64,000 nt of DNA from Saprospiraceae bacterium (GTDB lineage: Bacteria > Bacteroidota > Bacteroidia > Chitinophagales > Saprospiraceae), in assembly GCA_020628095.1 (NCBI GenBank), contig JAHDFP010000003.1, positions 346,185 through 410,184 of the forward strand. The letters run 5' to 3'. Shown one piece after another: positions 9,315-18,240 of the stretch. The notes beneath the pieces were generated by a model. That model made no database searches. It worked only from the letters and a program-made list of their open reading frames with translations, and was not told the origin of the DNA. Every line of letters starts with the position of its first letter. Within the stretch, counting starts at the first letter, position 1. The translations under genes and the position numbers were made by a program.

Positions 9315-12173
9315 ATGAAGAAACTCAAAGCAGAAATGAGAAAGGTGTGTTTGATTTTGGTCTGCACATTTTTTGGTGGCATATCTTATGCACAGACAAC
9401 GGTAAGTGGGTCAGTAATCGATGCAGAGCTCAATGAGGCCATCATAGGTGCAAATATTATAATTGAAAATACAGCGGAGGGAACCGTATCGGATTGGGAT
9501 GGAACTTTCGAATTTACAACCGATCGACCTTTACCTTTCAATGTGGTTGTATCTTATATTGGTTTTGCGGATAAAATAATAGAGGTCCTAGACGAAAGTA
9601 AGATAGAAGTGCTCATGGCGGAGAGTTCTGAGGTCATTGAGGCAATAGTAGTGAAAGGCAGCAGAATATCAGAGGAAAATAAAAAGTCACCACTGACGGT
9701 GGAGTCCCTTGATGTACTTGCCGTAAAAGAAACTCCAGCTTCTAACTTTTACGAAGGATTAGGAGCGCTTAAGGGTGTTGATCTGACGACGGCTAGTTTG
9801 GGTTTTCAGGTAATTAATACCCGTGGCTTTAATAGTACCAGTCCAGTAAGATCCTTGCAGATCATAGATGGCGTAGATAATCAGGCACCTGGGCTTAATT
9901 TTTCTTTAGGTAATTTCCTTGGGTCCTCTGAGTTAGATGTGTTGAAAGTCGATATCATAGTCGGAGCAAGTTCTGCTTTCTATGGTCCTAATGCATTTAA
10001 TGGTGTTATTAGTATGGTAACCAAGAACCCTTTTTTCCAAAAGGGACTGTCGGCGTCTGTCAAGTTAGGAGAAAGAAACCTAAGAAAAGGAGAGGTCAGG
10101 TACGCGGATACTTTCAAGAACAAAGAAGGTCATGACTGGATAGGCTATAAGCTAAACGTTTCTGCTTTTAAGGCAGATGACTGGGAGGCCAACAATTTTG
10201 ACCCCGTATTTGATACGGAATCAGGAGTCGATAACCCTGGTGGTTATGACGCGATCAATATATATGGTGATGAGTATAGATCGGCTTATGATCAATCCAG
10301 TGCTGTTCCTTGGAGTAGAGACTCTAAGGCTGTCGGAGTGTACCATAGGACTGGTTATAAAGAATCAGATTTACTTAATTACAACACAGAAAACCTTAAG
10401 ACCAATGCAGCCCTACACTTCAGGCTCAACCCAGCATTAGAATTTGAGTCACCAGAACTGATATTCGCAGGAAGTTACAGTAATGGAACGACAATATATC
10501 AGGGGGATAATCGCTTTGCACTTAAGAATATTGAATTCTTTCAAGGGCGTATAGAGCTTAAGAAGAGAGATAAATACTTCCTGAGAGCTTATATGACCAA
10601 AGATGATGCGGGAGATACTTATGATCCATATTTTACTGCATTATTGCTACAAGAAAGATCTAAAAGCGATGAAGCATGGAATACAGCGTATATTAATAAC
10701 TGGCAGACTAATATTGTGCCGAGGATAGATGCGACGGGTTACCCCCAGATAGAGATAGCGAGAGATGAAAATGGAGACCCGATCATAGGATCTAACGGTT
10801 TTCCGCAGACCACATTTGACTATGACGCATTGGATCAGTGGTATGTTGATTATCAGGATTCTCTTCTTGTATGGCATCAAGAGACAGAGGATATAGCTAA
10901 TGTAGCCAATCCTGCCTTAGAAGATTTTACAACTAATTTTTATGAGCCAGGTACAGAAAGATTTGAGCAAGAATTTAATGAGATAATTAGTACCCCATCG
11001 GGAAGTCCGCAGGGAGGTTCTAGGATAATAGATAAATCGGCACTATATCACGTTCATGGAGAATATAAGTTTGAGCCAGATTTTCTTAATTATCTCAAGG
11101 TAGGAGCTAACGCCAGATTATATAGACCAAGATCTGATGGTACTATTTTTATTGATTCTACAGATGTCAGAATTTCTAATTTCGAATACGGTATATACGG
11201 TGGATTCGAAAAGTCATTATCTGATGATCTTAATGTGAGTGCGACTCTAAGGATGGATAAAAATGAGAATTTCGATTACTTGTTTTCACCGGCGGCATCC
11301 TTGGTTTGGACACCTTCTGAGAATAACTTCTTGAGGGTATCATTCTCTTCAGCCATACGTAATCCAACGTTATCAGATCAATACCTTGATTTCAATGTTG
11401 GTCGAGCAACTTTGAGGGGGAATCTCAATGGGGTAGATAGCTTGATTATGGTGGATTCGTTTTTGGATTTCATAGATAATCTATTAGAGACTGATAGAGC
11501 ACCTCTCGAATATTTCTCCATAGATCCAATAAGGCCAGAGAAGGTTAAGACTTTTGAGGTGGGTTATCGCTCTACTTTATTCGAAAAATTATATGTAGAC
11601 GCTGGGTATTACTTTAGTTTTTACGATGATTTCATAGGATATAATCTGGGATTAGACGTGTTATTTATCAATGGATTTCCGAGTGCTGTAAATGCTTTCC
11701 GTTACTCAGCTAATTCGTTGAATCAAGTGACAACACAAGGTCTTAGTATTGGACTTAACTACTTCTTTGGTCCATATTACAAGGTGGCTGGAAACTATTC
11801 TTGGAACAAATTAAACTCTGAAATAGATGATCCTATCATTCCAGCATTTAATACGCCAGAGCACAAGTATAACATAGGCATATCAGGTAGAGATATACCT
11901 TTAGGTGGGTCGAATAGCAATAAATTTGGCTTTAATATTAATTATAAATGGGTACAAGGATTTATATTTGAAGGGTCGCCTCAGTTTACTGGAGCAATTC
12001 CTGATTATGGATTGCTTGATGCGCAGATCAATTACCACATCAAAGGAATAAATACTACTTTTAAGTTAGGAGCATCTAACCTATTGAATAATTTGGTATT
12101 TCAAACTTATGGAGGGCCAAGAATAGGTAGGATGGCGTATGCTAGCTTACTTTACGAATTTGCTAAAAAATAA
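9315..12173 (+). CDS. TonB-dependent receptor with carboxypeptidase-regulatory-like domain
   Basis: This 952-residue outer-membrane receptor has a signal peptide ending near SYAQ (residue 27). A CarboxypepD_reg-like beta-sandwich follows (about 28-110; TTVSGSVIDAELNEAIIGANI), then a TonB plug domain (about 125-240; VINTRGFN, VDIIVGASSAFYGPNAFNGVI) and a long barrel ending in an aromatic strand (ASLLYEFAKK). Such receptors import bulky ligands with energy from TonB-ExbBD. No SusD partner is adjacent, so it is not a classical SusCD pair. The next gene, 26 bp downstream, encodes a secreted hydrolase-fold T9SS protein that is probably cotranscribed and could process or present the ligand. The substrate is unknown. 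Confidence 0.9.
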   Translation: MKKLKAEMRKVCLILVCTFFGGISYAQTTVSGSVIDAELNEAIIGANIIIENTAEGTVSDWDGTFEFTTDRPLPFNVVVSYIGFADKIIEVLDESKIEVLMAESSEVIEAIVVKGSRISEENKKSPLTVESLDVLAVKETPASNFYEGLGALKGVDLTTASLGFQVINTRGFNSTSPVRSLQIIDGVDNQAPGLNFSLGNFLGSSELDVLKVDIIVGASSAFYGPNAFNGVISMVTKNPFFQKGLSASVKLGERNLRKGEVRYADTFKNKEGHDWIGYKLNVSAFKADDWEANNFDPVFDTESGVDNPGGYDAINIYGDEYRSAYDQSSAVPWSRDSKAVGVYHRTGYKESDLLNYNTENLKTNAALHFRLNPALEFESPELIFAGSYSNGTTIYQGDNRFALKNIEFFQGRIELKKRDKYFLRAYMTKDDAGDTYDPYFTALLLQERSKSDEAWNTAYINNWQTNIVPRIDATGYPQIEIARDENGDPIIGSNGFPQTTFDYDALDQWYVDYQDSLLVWHQETEDIANVANPALEDFTTNFYEPGTERFEQEFNEIISTPSGSPQGGSRIIDKSALYHVHGEYKFEPDFLNYLKVGANARLYRPRSDGTIFIDSTDVRISNFEYGIYGGFEKSLSDDLNVSATLRMDKNENFDYLFSPAASLVWTPSENNFLRVSFSSAIRNPTLSDQYLDFNVGRATLRGNLNGVDSLIMVDSFLDFIDNLLETDRAPLEYFSIDPIRPEKVKTFEVGYRSTLFEKLYVDAGYYFSFYDDFIGYNLGLDVLFINGFPSAVNAFRYSANSLNQVTTQGLSIGLNYFFGPYYKVAGNYSWNKLNSEIDDPIIPAFNTPEHKYNIGISGRDIPLGGSNSNKFGFNINYKWVQGFIFEGSPQFTGAIPDYGLLDAQINYHIKGINTTFKLGASNLLNNLVFQTYGGPRIGRMAYASLLYEFAKK

Positions 12174-12199
12174 CATTGGATTAAATCAAATACTTATAT

Positions 12200-13822
12200 A
12201 TGAAAAAAAATTACACACTTTTAGTTTTTTCTTTTTGTTTATGTTGCATCGGTATCCAAGCTCAGGAGAGGTATCTGAGTGAGGTGTTTGATGATACAGA
12301 AATGCAAGAAGATGTTATATATGGATTCAATACAACCATATTACCACTACTACAGCAGATGCCACCTGCCAAGAGACCATTGAATTTGGATCTTCTGATG
12401 CCTGCTGGTGATTCGCTGGCGGATAGACCTCTAATTATTATGCTTCCTACTGGTAATTTTTTACCAGAACTGCTTAATGGGCAAATACACGGTTCTATTG
12501 ACGATCCTTATTTCAGAGCCATGGGTGTCAGATTAGCGAAGATGGGTTATGTTGTCGCGTTAATGGATTACAGAAAAGGATGGAATCCACTGGATCCTGA
12601 GAGAACGGCGAGAGTCGACCAACTTATCAATGCGACCTATAGAGGTATTCAGGATGTGCATACTTGTGCAAGATTCTTTAGAAAGAGTGTTGCGGAAGAT
12701 GGCAATCCTTTTGGTATAGATCCTGATAAGATTATTTCTTGGGGATTTGGTACGGGTGGATACATCACCTTAGGAGCAAGTACGATAGATAATTATTTGG
12801 AATTAGTTATAGATAAGTTTATTGGAGATGATAAAGATGGCGATGGTAATCCAGATCCAATGGTTATAGAGCCTATCAATGGTGATCCATTTGGAATGAA
12901 AGTAGGTATTAATCCATTGACAGGTGATACACTGTGTTTCCCTAATCATGCTAATCTTGATTATCAGCAAGATTTTGCAATGAATGTTAATTTGGGAGGT
13001 GCTCTTGGAGATACATCATGGATAGATGCTAATGACCCACCTATGATTACGTTCCAGGTGCCGACAGACCCTTTCGCTCCTTACGAGACAGGTATAGTCA
13101 TTGTGCCGACTACAGGAGGTCAAGTGGTAGAAGTTCAAGGAGGATATACTGTGCAACAAAAGCTTAAAGAATTAGGTAATAATGATGTTTTCGCTGGATT
13201 AGTAGATGATGAGTATACTGATGCTGCTAATGAGGCTAATGATGGTGCGGACGGTCTATTCCCTATGAGAAGACCGAACTGGGATCTCACGGATGACGGA
13301 GAAGATAATCCAATACCAAGAGAAGCTTCACCATGGGAGTTCTGGGACGAAGCTTTTTGGAGTACTACGCCTTGGGGACAAGCTGGCCCATTGGCAGATA
13401 ATTGTATGGGAGCTCCTGTAGAATTATGTAATTGGCATTTAGTATCTCTTGGAAGTAATCCTGATATGTCTCTTATGAAGGCAAGGGCTTATCAAGATAC
13501 AGTTCTTAATTATTTTGCTCCAAGAGCTTGTTTGGCTTTAGGTTTGGGTAATTGTGGAACAACGAGTACGGAGGAAGTATTGGCTCAAGATATTGTTACG
13601 ATATCTCCTAATCCAGTACAGAACGAACTGATTATCAAAACAGATGGTAAGACGATAGATAATATCGAAGTCTATGATGTACAGGGTAGACTCGTAAGAA
13701 AAGTAAATGAAGTGAATAATTCATCTTTCGTAATGAATAGAGATGGTATACAAACGGGTATGCACATCTTACAAATCAGAATGGAAGAAGGCGTTGTATC
13801 TAAGCGAGTGATGTTTCACTGA
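12200..13822 (+). CDS. Secreted alpha/beta-hydrolase-fold protein with T9SS sorting domain; nucleophile apparently lost
   Basis: This 540-residue protein has a signal peptide (to about residue 22) and an alpha/beta-hydrolase-like core: LIIMLPTGNF near 78-87, MGYVVALMDYRKGW at 115-128, and YRGIQDVHTCARFFRK at 147-162. The strand-turn-helix where the catalytic Ser is expected reads W-G-F-G-T-G-G-Y (181-188), so Gly184 occupies the usual G-x-S-x-G nucleophile position. A D-K-D-G-D-G-N-P-D segment nearby resembles a calcium loop. The last ~80 residues are a T9SS type A sorting domain (ISPNPVQNE, VYDVQGRLV). It follows the TonB receptor by 26 bp. It may be a non-catalytic binding protein or an esterase with a displaced nucleophile. 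Confidence 0.75.
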   Translation: MKKNYTLLVFSFCLCCIGIQAQERYLSEVFDDTEMQEDVIYGFNTTILPLLQQMPPAKRPLNLDLLMPAGDSLADRPLIIMLPTGNFLPELLNGQIHGSIDDPYFRAMGVRLAKMGYVVALMDYRKGWNPLDPERTARVDQLINATYRGIQDVHTCARFFRKSVAEDGNPFGIDPDKIISWGFGTGGYITLGASTIDNYLELVIDKFIGDDKDGDGNPDPMVIEPINGDPFGMKVGINPLTGDTLCFPNHANLDYQQDFAMNVNLGGALGDTSWIDANDPPMITFQVPTDPFAPYETGIVIVPTTGGQVVEVQGGYTVQQKLKELGNNDVFAGLVDDEYTDAANEANDGADGLFPMRRPNWDLTDDGEDNPIPREASPWEFWDEAFWSTTPWGQAGPLADNCMGAPVELCNWHLVSLGSNPDMSLMKARAYQDTVLNYFAPRACLALGLGNCGTTSTEEVLAQDIVTISPNPVQNELIIKTDGKTIDNIEVYDVQGRLVRKVNEVNNSSFVMNRDGIQTGMHILQIRMEEGVVSKRVMFH

Positions 13823-13848
13823 TAAAGATTTTTAAATTGATCTTATGT

Positions 13849-13884
13849 AACCCGATCTTGGCAATAGCTTTGATCGGGTTTTTT
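13849..13884 (+). terminator. Rho-independent terminator after the receptor/hydrolase pair
   Basis: Arms AACCCGATC (13849-13857) and GATCGGGTT (13872-13880) form a perfect 9-bp stem, and the second arm runs into a T6 tract. It starts 27 bp after the stop codon and supports a two-gene transcript with the TonB receptor. Confidence 0.88.
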
Positions 13885-13975
13885 ATTATAGGATCGAATA
13901 AATGAGAACATATTGACGTTCATTAAAGGCACTGTAAAAGTCTAATCTTGTAAAAAATCCCCAATAGAAAATTTT

Positions 13976-14812
13976 ATGGCTAAGAATTGTCTGATTGTAG
14001 AAGGTGGTGGTTTCAGAACCTCGTTTACGGCTGGTGTGCTAGATGCACTCATTGTCGCTGGATATAATCCCTATAATATGGTAATAGGTATATCAGGTGG
14101 TGCAGTAGCTGCTTCTTACTTTCTATCCGCTCAGTATAATTATTGTCTACAGGCCATGATGATACTAGTGAAGGATAACAATTTTACTAAATATAGAAGA
14201 AGCCTTGGAGAGGAAGGATATATGGATATTGACTTTTTGTCAGAGGTGGCCGGAAAGAAGGTGCCGTTTGATCTGTCTAAGGCTTTGACCTCGAAGACTA
14301 AGGAAAACTATTTTGTCGCTACAGATAGATTATCAGGCGAGGCGATATATTTATCTCCTCAGGAGGGAGATTGGATAGATTGCGTTGTCGCTTCTTGTAC
14401 TTTGCCATTTGTCACTAAGGGACGCCATCACGTGCACGGGAAAGAGTATTTCGATGGAGGATGGAGTGATGCATTACCTGTGCAATGGGCGTACGACCAA
14501 GGCGCGAGATCTATAACCATACTGCGCACCAGACCCTCTGGAATTCATCTGAAACAAAGCTGGTCAGATTACTTTGCGAGCATATACTATCGTACAGATC
14601 AGCAGTTAAGAGACACATTTGCTAAAGCTCATGAAAGGTATAACGATAGCCTGATTTTTATTAAGAACCCTCCGTCCGATGTTGTTATTAAAGAGATTTC
14701 TCCTAGAAAAGAACTACATAGTGGTGTCTATTCTTATAGCAAAAAGACCGTTATAAGAGACTATCGTAATGGTCTAGACAAAGGGCTGCAATACCTAAAT
14801 CATTGGGGATAA
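13976..14812 (+). CDS. Patatin-like phospholipase
   Basis: This 278-residue protein carries the full patatin signature: the oxyanion-hole glycines in LIVEGGGFRTSFTAGVLDAL (residues 6-25), the nucleophile Ser40 in GISGG, and the partner Asp160 in FDGGWSDALPV. It resembles bacterial YjjU/RssA-type patatins of about 280-300 residues, predicted to hydrolyse acyl esters of phospholipids. No signal peptide or membrane helix is visible, so it is probably cytosolic or peripheral. It stands between the terminator of the preceding pair and the convergent aminotransferase, whose stop is only 6 bp away. The physiological substrate is not known. Confidence 0.9.
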   Translation: MAKNCLIVEGGGFRTSFTAGVLDALIVAGYNPYNMVIGISGGAVAASYFLSAQYNYCLQAMMILVKDNNFTKYRRSLGEEGYMDIDFLSEVAGKKVPFDLSKALTSKTKENYFVATDRLSGEAIYLSPQEGDWIDCVVASCTLPFVTKGRHHVHGKEYFDGGWSDALPVQWAYDQGARSITILRTRPSGIHLKQSWSDYFASIYYRTDQQLRDTFAKAHERYNDSLIFIKNPPSDVVIKEISPRKELHSGVYSYSKKTVIRDYRNGLDKGLQYLNHWG

Positions 14813-14818
14813 GGTTAT

Positions 14819-15886
14819 TTACACAACTTTGACAGTCCAACCAAAAGGATCTTTTAGCCTATTACTGCGTATGCCATTGATGGTATCCTTGAGCATTGGT
14901 GCTATCTGGTAATTGTCTGGGTTCAGTCTGATATTATCGTTTTGATACCCTATTTCCTTGACGTTAGCTACTACAGCAGCAGTACCCGCCCCAAAGACTT
15001 CCTGTAATTTTCCATTATGACCCGCTTCCATAATTTCTTCTATAGAAATAGGCCTTTCTTCTATGTGATGACCTTTTTCTATGAGGATTTTTATCAAAGA
15101 ATCTCGTGTGATACCTTCCAGAATAGTGCCATCATCTATAGCTGGAGTAATTACTTTGTTATCGATAACGAAGAAGATATTCATCGTACCAACTTCCTGA
15201 GCGTATTTGAATTCTTTCGCATCAAGCCACAGAATTTGGTCGTATCCTTCGTTTTTAGCTAACTCCGTAGGATAAAGCGAACCTCCATAATTACCAGCGG
15301 CTTTAGCAAAGCCAGTTCCTCCTTTAGCGGCACGGATGTATTCAGTTTCTGCTTTTAGCTTTAGTGATTTGCTGTAGTATGGTCCGACTGGGCAACAAAA
15401 AATGATAAACTTATATGACTTAGCGACTTGCACACCGATGAACTCATCCATAGCCACCATATATGGTCTTATATATAGTGCGCTGCCCTCTTTCTTAGGT
15501 ATCCAGTTTTGTTCTAGTTTGACAAGCTCATATAACGCTTCTCCGAATATATCTTCTGGAAACTCAGGCATACACATTCTTACTGCAGACTTGTTGATTC
15601 GTTTGCCATGCATCTCAGGACGAAATAACATCGGAATACCTTCGGTACTTTTAGTAGCTTTCATGCCTTCGAAAATGGCTTGGCCGTAATGCCATGCGAT
15701 GTTGGCAGGATGGATGGAAAAGTGAGCAAAAGGTTCTATCCTGAAATCTGACCACGCTCCATCTTTATAATCAGCTACAAACATGTGGTCTGTAAATGCT
15801 TTCCCAAAGGGAATATTGTCAAAATCCAATTCAGATACTTTAGAAATGGATACTTTATTGACCGATATATTTTTTGCAGCTATCAT
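14819..15886 (-). CDS. ilvE: Branched-chain amino acid aminotransferase
   Basis: This class-IV PLP aminotransferase interconverts Leu, Ile and Val with their 2-oxo acids. The frame extends to 15949, but the ATG at 15886 gives the usual ~355-residue length and removes a hydrophobic extension absent from the family. Signatures include HYGQAIFEGMKA, the PLP Lys (about residue 195) in GFAKAAGNYGGSLYPTELA, the EVGTMNIFFV segment and EVFGAGTAAVV. These place it in the larger (BCAT type II-like) subgroup. It is encoded alone, divergent from the unknown/rdgB pair. The fused branched-chain-type 2-oxoacid dehydrogenase E1 at 60 kb could act on its products, but the two are unlinked. Confidence 0.93.
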   Translation of the reverse strand: MIAAKNISVNKVSISKVSELDFDNIPFGKAFTDHMFVADYKDGAWSDFRIEPFAHFSIHPANIAWHYGQAIFEGMKATKSTEGIPMLFRPEMHGKRINKSAVRMCMPEFPEDIFGEALYELVKLEQNWIPKKEGSALYIRPYMVAMDEFIGVQVAKSYKFIIFCCPVGPYYSKSLKLKAETEYIRAAKGGTGFAKAAGNYGGSLYPTELAKNEGYDQILWLDAKEFKYAQEVGTMNIFFVIDNKVITPAIDDGTILEGITRDSLIKILIEKGHHIEERPISIEEIMEAGHNGKLQEVFGAGTAAVVANVKEIGYQNDNIRLNPDNYQIAPMLKDTINGIRSNRLKDPFGWTVKVV

Positions 15887-16079
15887 CGCAAGAAATTTTA
15901 AAATTTTAGTGTAGAATGAAAATAAAATGTGGAACCAATTCTTCAACACTGAAATCTACTTTTGGATTTCCTCTTTTCTCGCTACAAATTTAATAAATTT
16001 AACATAATTCTATAGAGGTGCTAATTTAGGACACCTAACAGAATTATATTTTTTTTATTTTAAAAATTCGGCTTTTAAT

Positions 16080-16499
16080 TTGGACTTACTTTTTGACGAT
16101 TTGATGATTTTTAATGTTCCCAATGTCAACAAAAAGACATGTAATGCAACAGGGCAAGAAGGCTTATGCATAGTGGTCAACTCAGTAGAATATGGTGCAC
16201 ATCAAGTGTTACTGGAAAAAATAATTAAGGCTACTGGTAAAAATATGAGCCAAGATGTGCTACTAATAACTCCAGAAGAAAATCAAATAATAAATCTAAC
16301 GGAACAGATCCCAACTCATGTCCAGCAAGTAATTTGTTTTGGCGTAAGCCCTAAGTCCCTTGGGCTTAATGCCGCATTCAGAGCTAATCAAAACTATAAG
16401 ACGGAAACTTATAGTATCGTACTGACTTATGGCTTAAGCGAACTGCATGATAATGTTACCAAGAAAAAGGCCCTATGGAGCACACTACAAAAACTATAA
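16080..16499 (+). CDS. Conserved-looking small protein upstream of rdgB, function unknown
   Basis: The frame begins with TTG at 16080 (139 residues); an in-frame ATG at 16104 would give 131 residues, and neither has a clear ribosome-binding site. I do not recognise the family with certainty. There is no signal peptide or membrane helix. An alternating hydrophobic/helical pattern (LCIVVNSVE, VLLITPEE, QVICFGVSPKSLGLN) suggests a small alpha/beta domain. A conserved-looking C-terminal part reads LSELHDNVTKKKALWSTLQKL. It ends 3 bp before rdgB and is almost certainly cotranscribed with it, which hints at nucleotide or DNA metabolism. Confidence 0.65.
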   Translation: MDLLFDDLMIFNVPNVNKKTCNATGQEGLCIVVNSVEYGAHQVLLEKIIKATGKNMSQDVLLITPEENQIINLTEQIPTHVQQVICFGVSPKSLGLNAAFRANQNYKTETYSIVLTYGLSELHDNVTKKKALWSTLQKL

Positions 16500-16502
16500 T
16501 TA

Positions 16503-17090
16503 ATGGAAAACATAGTTGATATAGTTTTTGCTACAGCCAATGAACATAAGGCTAAGGAAGTAGCTAAAATGCTTGGTCCAGAATACAACTTATTGACCTT
16601 GCGTGATATTAATTTCACAGATGAGATAGAAGAATATGGGAGTACAATGGAGGAAAACGCCCGGATCAAAGCGAGAGCGGTATCTAAAATGACGGAAGTA
16701 CCTATTATATCTGATGATAGCGGATTAGAGGTTTATTCTTTAGATATGCGACCAGGACTTTTTAGTGCTAGATTCGCTGGACCGCAGAAGAGTGCTCATG
16801 ATAATATGGATAAGTTGCTCACAGAGATGCAGGATATAAGCGATAGAGCTGCTCAGTTCAGAGCGGTGATGGCGCTGATTATAGATGGGGTGGAGCATGT
16901 TTTCGAGGGAATTGTAAAAGGTCAGATTCTCAGAGAAAGACACGGAGAAGGTGGATTTGGTTATGATCCTATTTTCTTACCAGATGGATATGATAAGACT
17001 TTTGCTGAGTTATCACAAGATATAAAGAACAATATTAGTCATAGATATCATGCAATTCGGGCAATGAAAACACATTTGGAAGTGCAGTAA
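16503..17090 (+). CDS. rdgB: RdgB/HAM1 family XTP/dITP pyrophosphatase
   Basis: This 195-residue enzyme hydrolyses XTP, ITP and dITP to monophosphates, keeping deaminated purines out of DNA and RNA. The family motifs are intact: the substrate-binding FATANEHKAKE (9-19), the metal/catalytic SDDSGLEV (70-77), the GEGGFGYDPIF loop, and SHRYHA near the C-terminus (more often SHRxKA). Its length matches the family. It starts 3 bp after the upstream unknown gene and is followed by a strong terminator. The product is expected to be a cytosolic homodimer. Confidence 0.94.
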   Translation: MENIVDIVFATANEHKAKEVAKMLGPEYNLLTLRDINFTDEIEEYGSTMEENARIKARAVSKMTEVPIISDDSGLEVYSLDMRPGLFSARFAGPQKSAHDNMDKLLTEMQDISDRAAQFRAVMALIIDGVEHVFEGIVKGQILRERHGEGGFGYDPIFLPDGYDKTFAELSQDIKNNISHRYHAIRAMKTHLEVQ

Positions 17091-17092
17091 AT

Positions 17093-17139
17093 GCAAGTCA
17101 GTATTAATAGGGTATAATACTAACTTGCTTATGTTTTTT
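17093..17139 (+). terminator. Terminator of the rdgB transcript
   Basis: Arms GCAAGTCAGTATTA (17093-17106) and TAATACTAACTTGC (17115-17128) form a 14-bp stem with a single C-A mismatch. A TTATGTTTTTTC tail follows. It begins two bases after the rdgB stop and lies before the convergent small ORF. Confidence 0.8.
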
Positions 17140-17140
17140 C

Positions 17141-17509
17141 TTACCTAACAGTTAGTGCCGTTCTGTATATTCTGTTTTTGTCTGCTACCCTAAAAGCCAA
17201 GGTATAATTGCCTGCATCAAAGAGATTCTTTCCTATCATGACTATTTTAGTATTGATAGGGAGGCTATACATTAGATTATTAGATTCGTCAAGGATATCC
17301 AATTTAGAGACGTCCTGACGTGTTTTAAATTTCAAATCTCCTCTGAGCTCATCAAAAATAGCTTCTTCAAAGAAGTCATATCCTTCTCGATTATCTACGG
17401 TTACGACAATTTTTGCATTGTCGATAATCTTGAACTTCTCAGATACTATGGAGAAACTCATAAGCAATATGGCATAGAAGCCGAGGGTAAGGGATGAAGT
17501 TTTCATCAT
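17141..17509 (-). CDS. Small secreted protein, paralogue of the adjacent ORF
   Basis: This 122-residue protein has an N-terminal hydrophobic signal (SLTLGFYAILLMSFSIVSE). After it comes a predicted all-beta domain: AKIVVTVDN, LKFKTRQDVSKLDILDESNNL, IGKNLFDAGNYTLAFRV. The same elements in the same order occur in the next ORF to the right (17600-18001; IGKNLFDSGSYRIIFDV), so the pair looks like a tandem duplication that has since diverged. The beta-sandwich pattern resembles small periplasmic or secreted Ig-like modules, but I recognise no family. No lipobox is present. Confidence 0.65.
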   Translation of the reverse strand: MMKTSSLTLGFYAILLMSFSIVSEKFKIIDNAKIVVTVDNREGYDFFEEAIFDELRGDLKFKTRQDVSKLDILDESNNLMYSLPINTKIVMIGKNLFDAGNYTLAFRVADKNRIYRTALTVR

Positions 17510-17599
17510 TTATTTTTTAATTATTTGGAATGAACAATTAAGGGTCTAATTATTAAATGATGAGTTATTAGTTATTATGAGTAGTAGTTCTCATGTCTG

Positions 17600-18001
17600 T
17601 CATGAGAATACTTCGAGCTGTGTAGCGTACATTCTTCTGTCTCCTTCTACATCAAAAATGATTCTATAGCTTCCTGAGTCGAAAAGATTTTTTCCAATTT
17701 TTATTTTACTTGATTCTACTGGCAACAAATACATCATAGATTCTAATTCGTCGTAGATTCTTATTTGTACAGTAGATTCTGTGGTAGAAAAATTCAATTC
17801 TTGTCTTAGGACGTCATACTCCGCTTTTTTGAAGAAAGCTAAATCTTCTTCAGAAGCGATAGATACTTGGATTTCTGCATTTTCTATCAATACAACCTTT
17901 TCGATGTATGAGTTATTTGCAGATGGGTTAGGGTAGAATGTAATCAAAATGTTTAAGAGGCCAAATACAAAATAGTGCTTTAAGTGACTTAATCTGATCA
18001 T
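17600..18001 (-). CDS. Small secreted protein, paralogue of the adjacent ORF
   Basis: The frame is open to an ATG at 18043, but the ATG at 18001 (MIRLSHLKHYFVFGLL) puts a normal signal peptide at the N-terminus and gives 133 residues. The mature part is predicted all-beta (AEIQVSIAS, LNFSTTESTVQIRIYDELESM, IGKNLFDSGSYRIIFDVEGDRRMYATQLEV) and aligns end to end with the paralogue at 17141-17509. The two genes lie 90 bp apart on the same strand. The function is unknown. The shared IGKNLFD-x-G-x-Y motif is the best handle for a homologue search. Confidence 0.65.
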   Translation of the reverse strand: MIRLSHLKHYFVFGLLNILITFYPNPSANNSYIEKVVLIENAEIQVSIASEEDLAFFKKAEYDVLRQELNFSTTESTVQIRIYDELESMMYLLPVESSKIKIGKNLFDSGSYRIIFDVEGDRRMYATQLEVFS

Positions 18002-18240
18002 AGCCTTGTGTTTAAGTATGTATAAGAACAAACAATTTCTCAACTTAGTCTAAGCAAAGACTATTCCAAATATTATAATTATTTATAATATGTAATATGG
18101 GTTAACTATGTTATGTACGGTAATGTATTAGGCAGTTCCCTTAGGACGGCTTTGCTTGTCTTGGTAACAGTTACAGCAGGGCCATTTGTGTGTTTGTCCG
18201 ATATATTCTCTTCGATATTAGAGTGATTCTAATTATTAAG

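Noticed and set aside
9315..12173. SusC of a SusCD polysaccharide utilisation locus
   Set aside because: No SusD-like gene follows; the neighbour is a hydrolase-fold T9SS protein and no glycoside hydrolases are nearby.
15887..15949. N-terminal extension of the branched-chain aminotransferase
   Set aside because: The extra 21 residues are hydrophobic/aromatic and outside the family length; the ATG at 15886 begins the conserved part.
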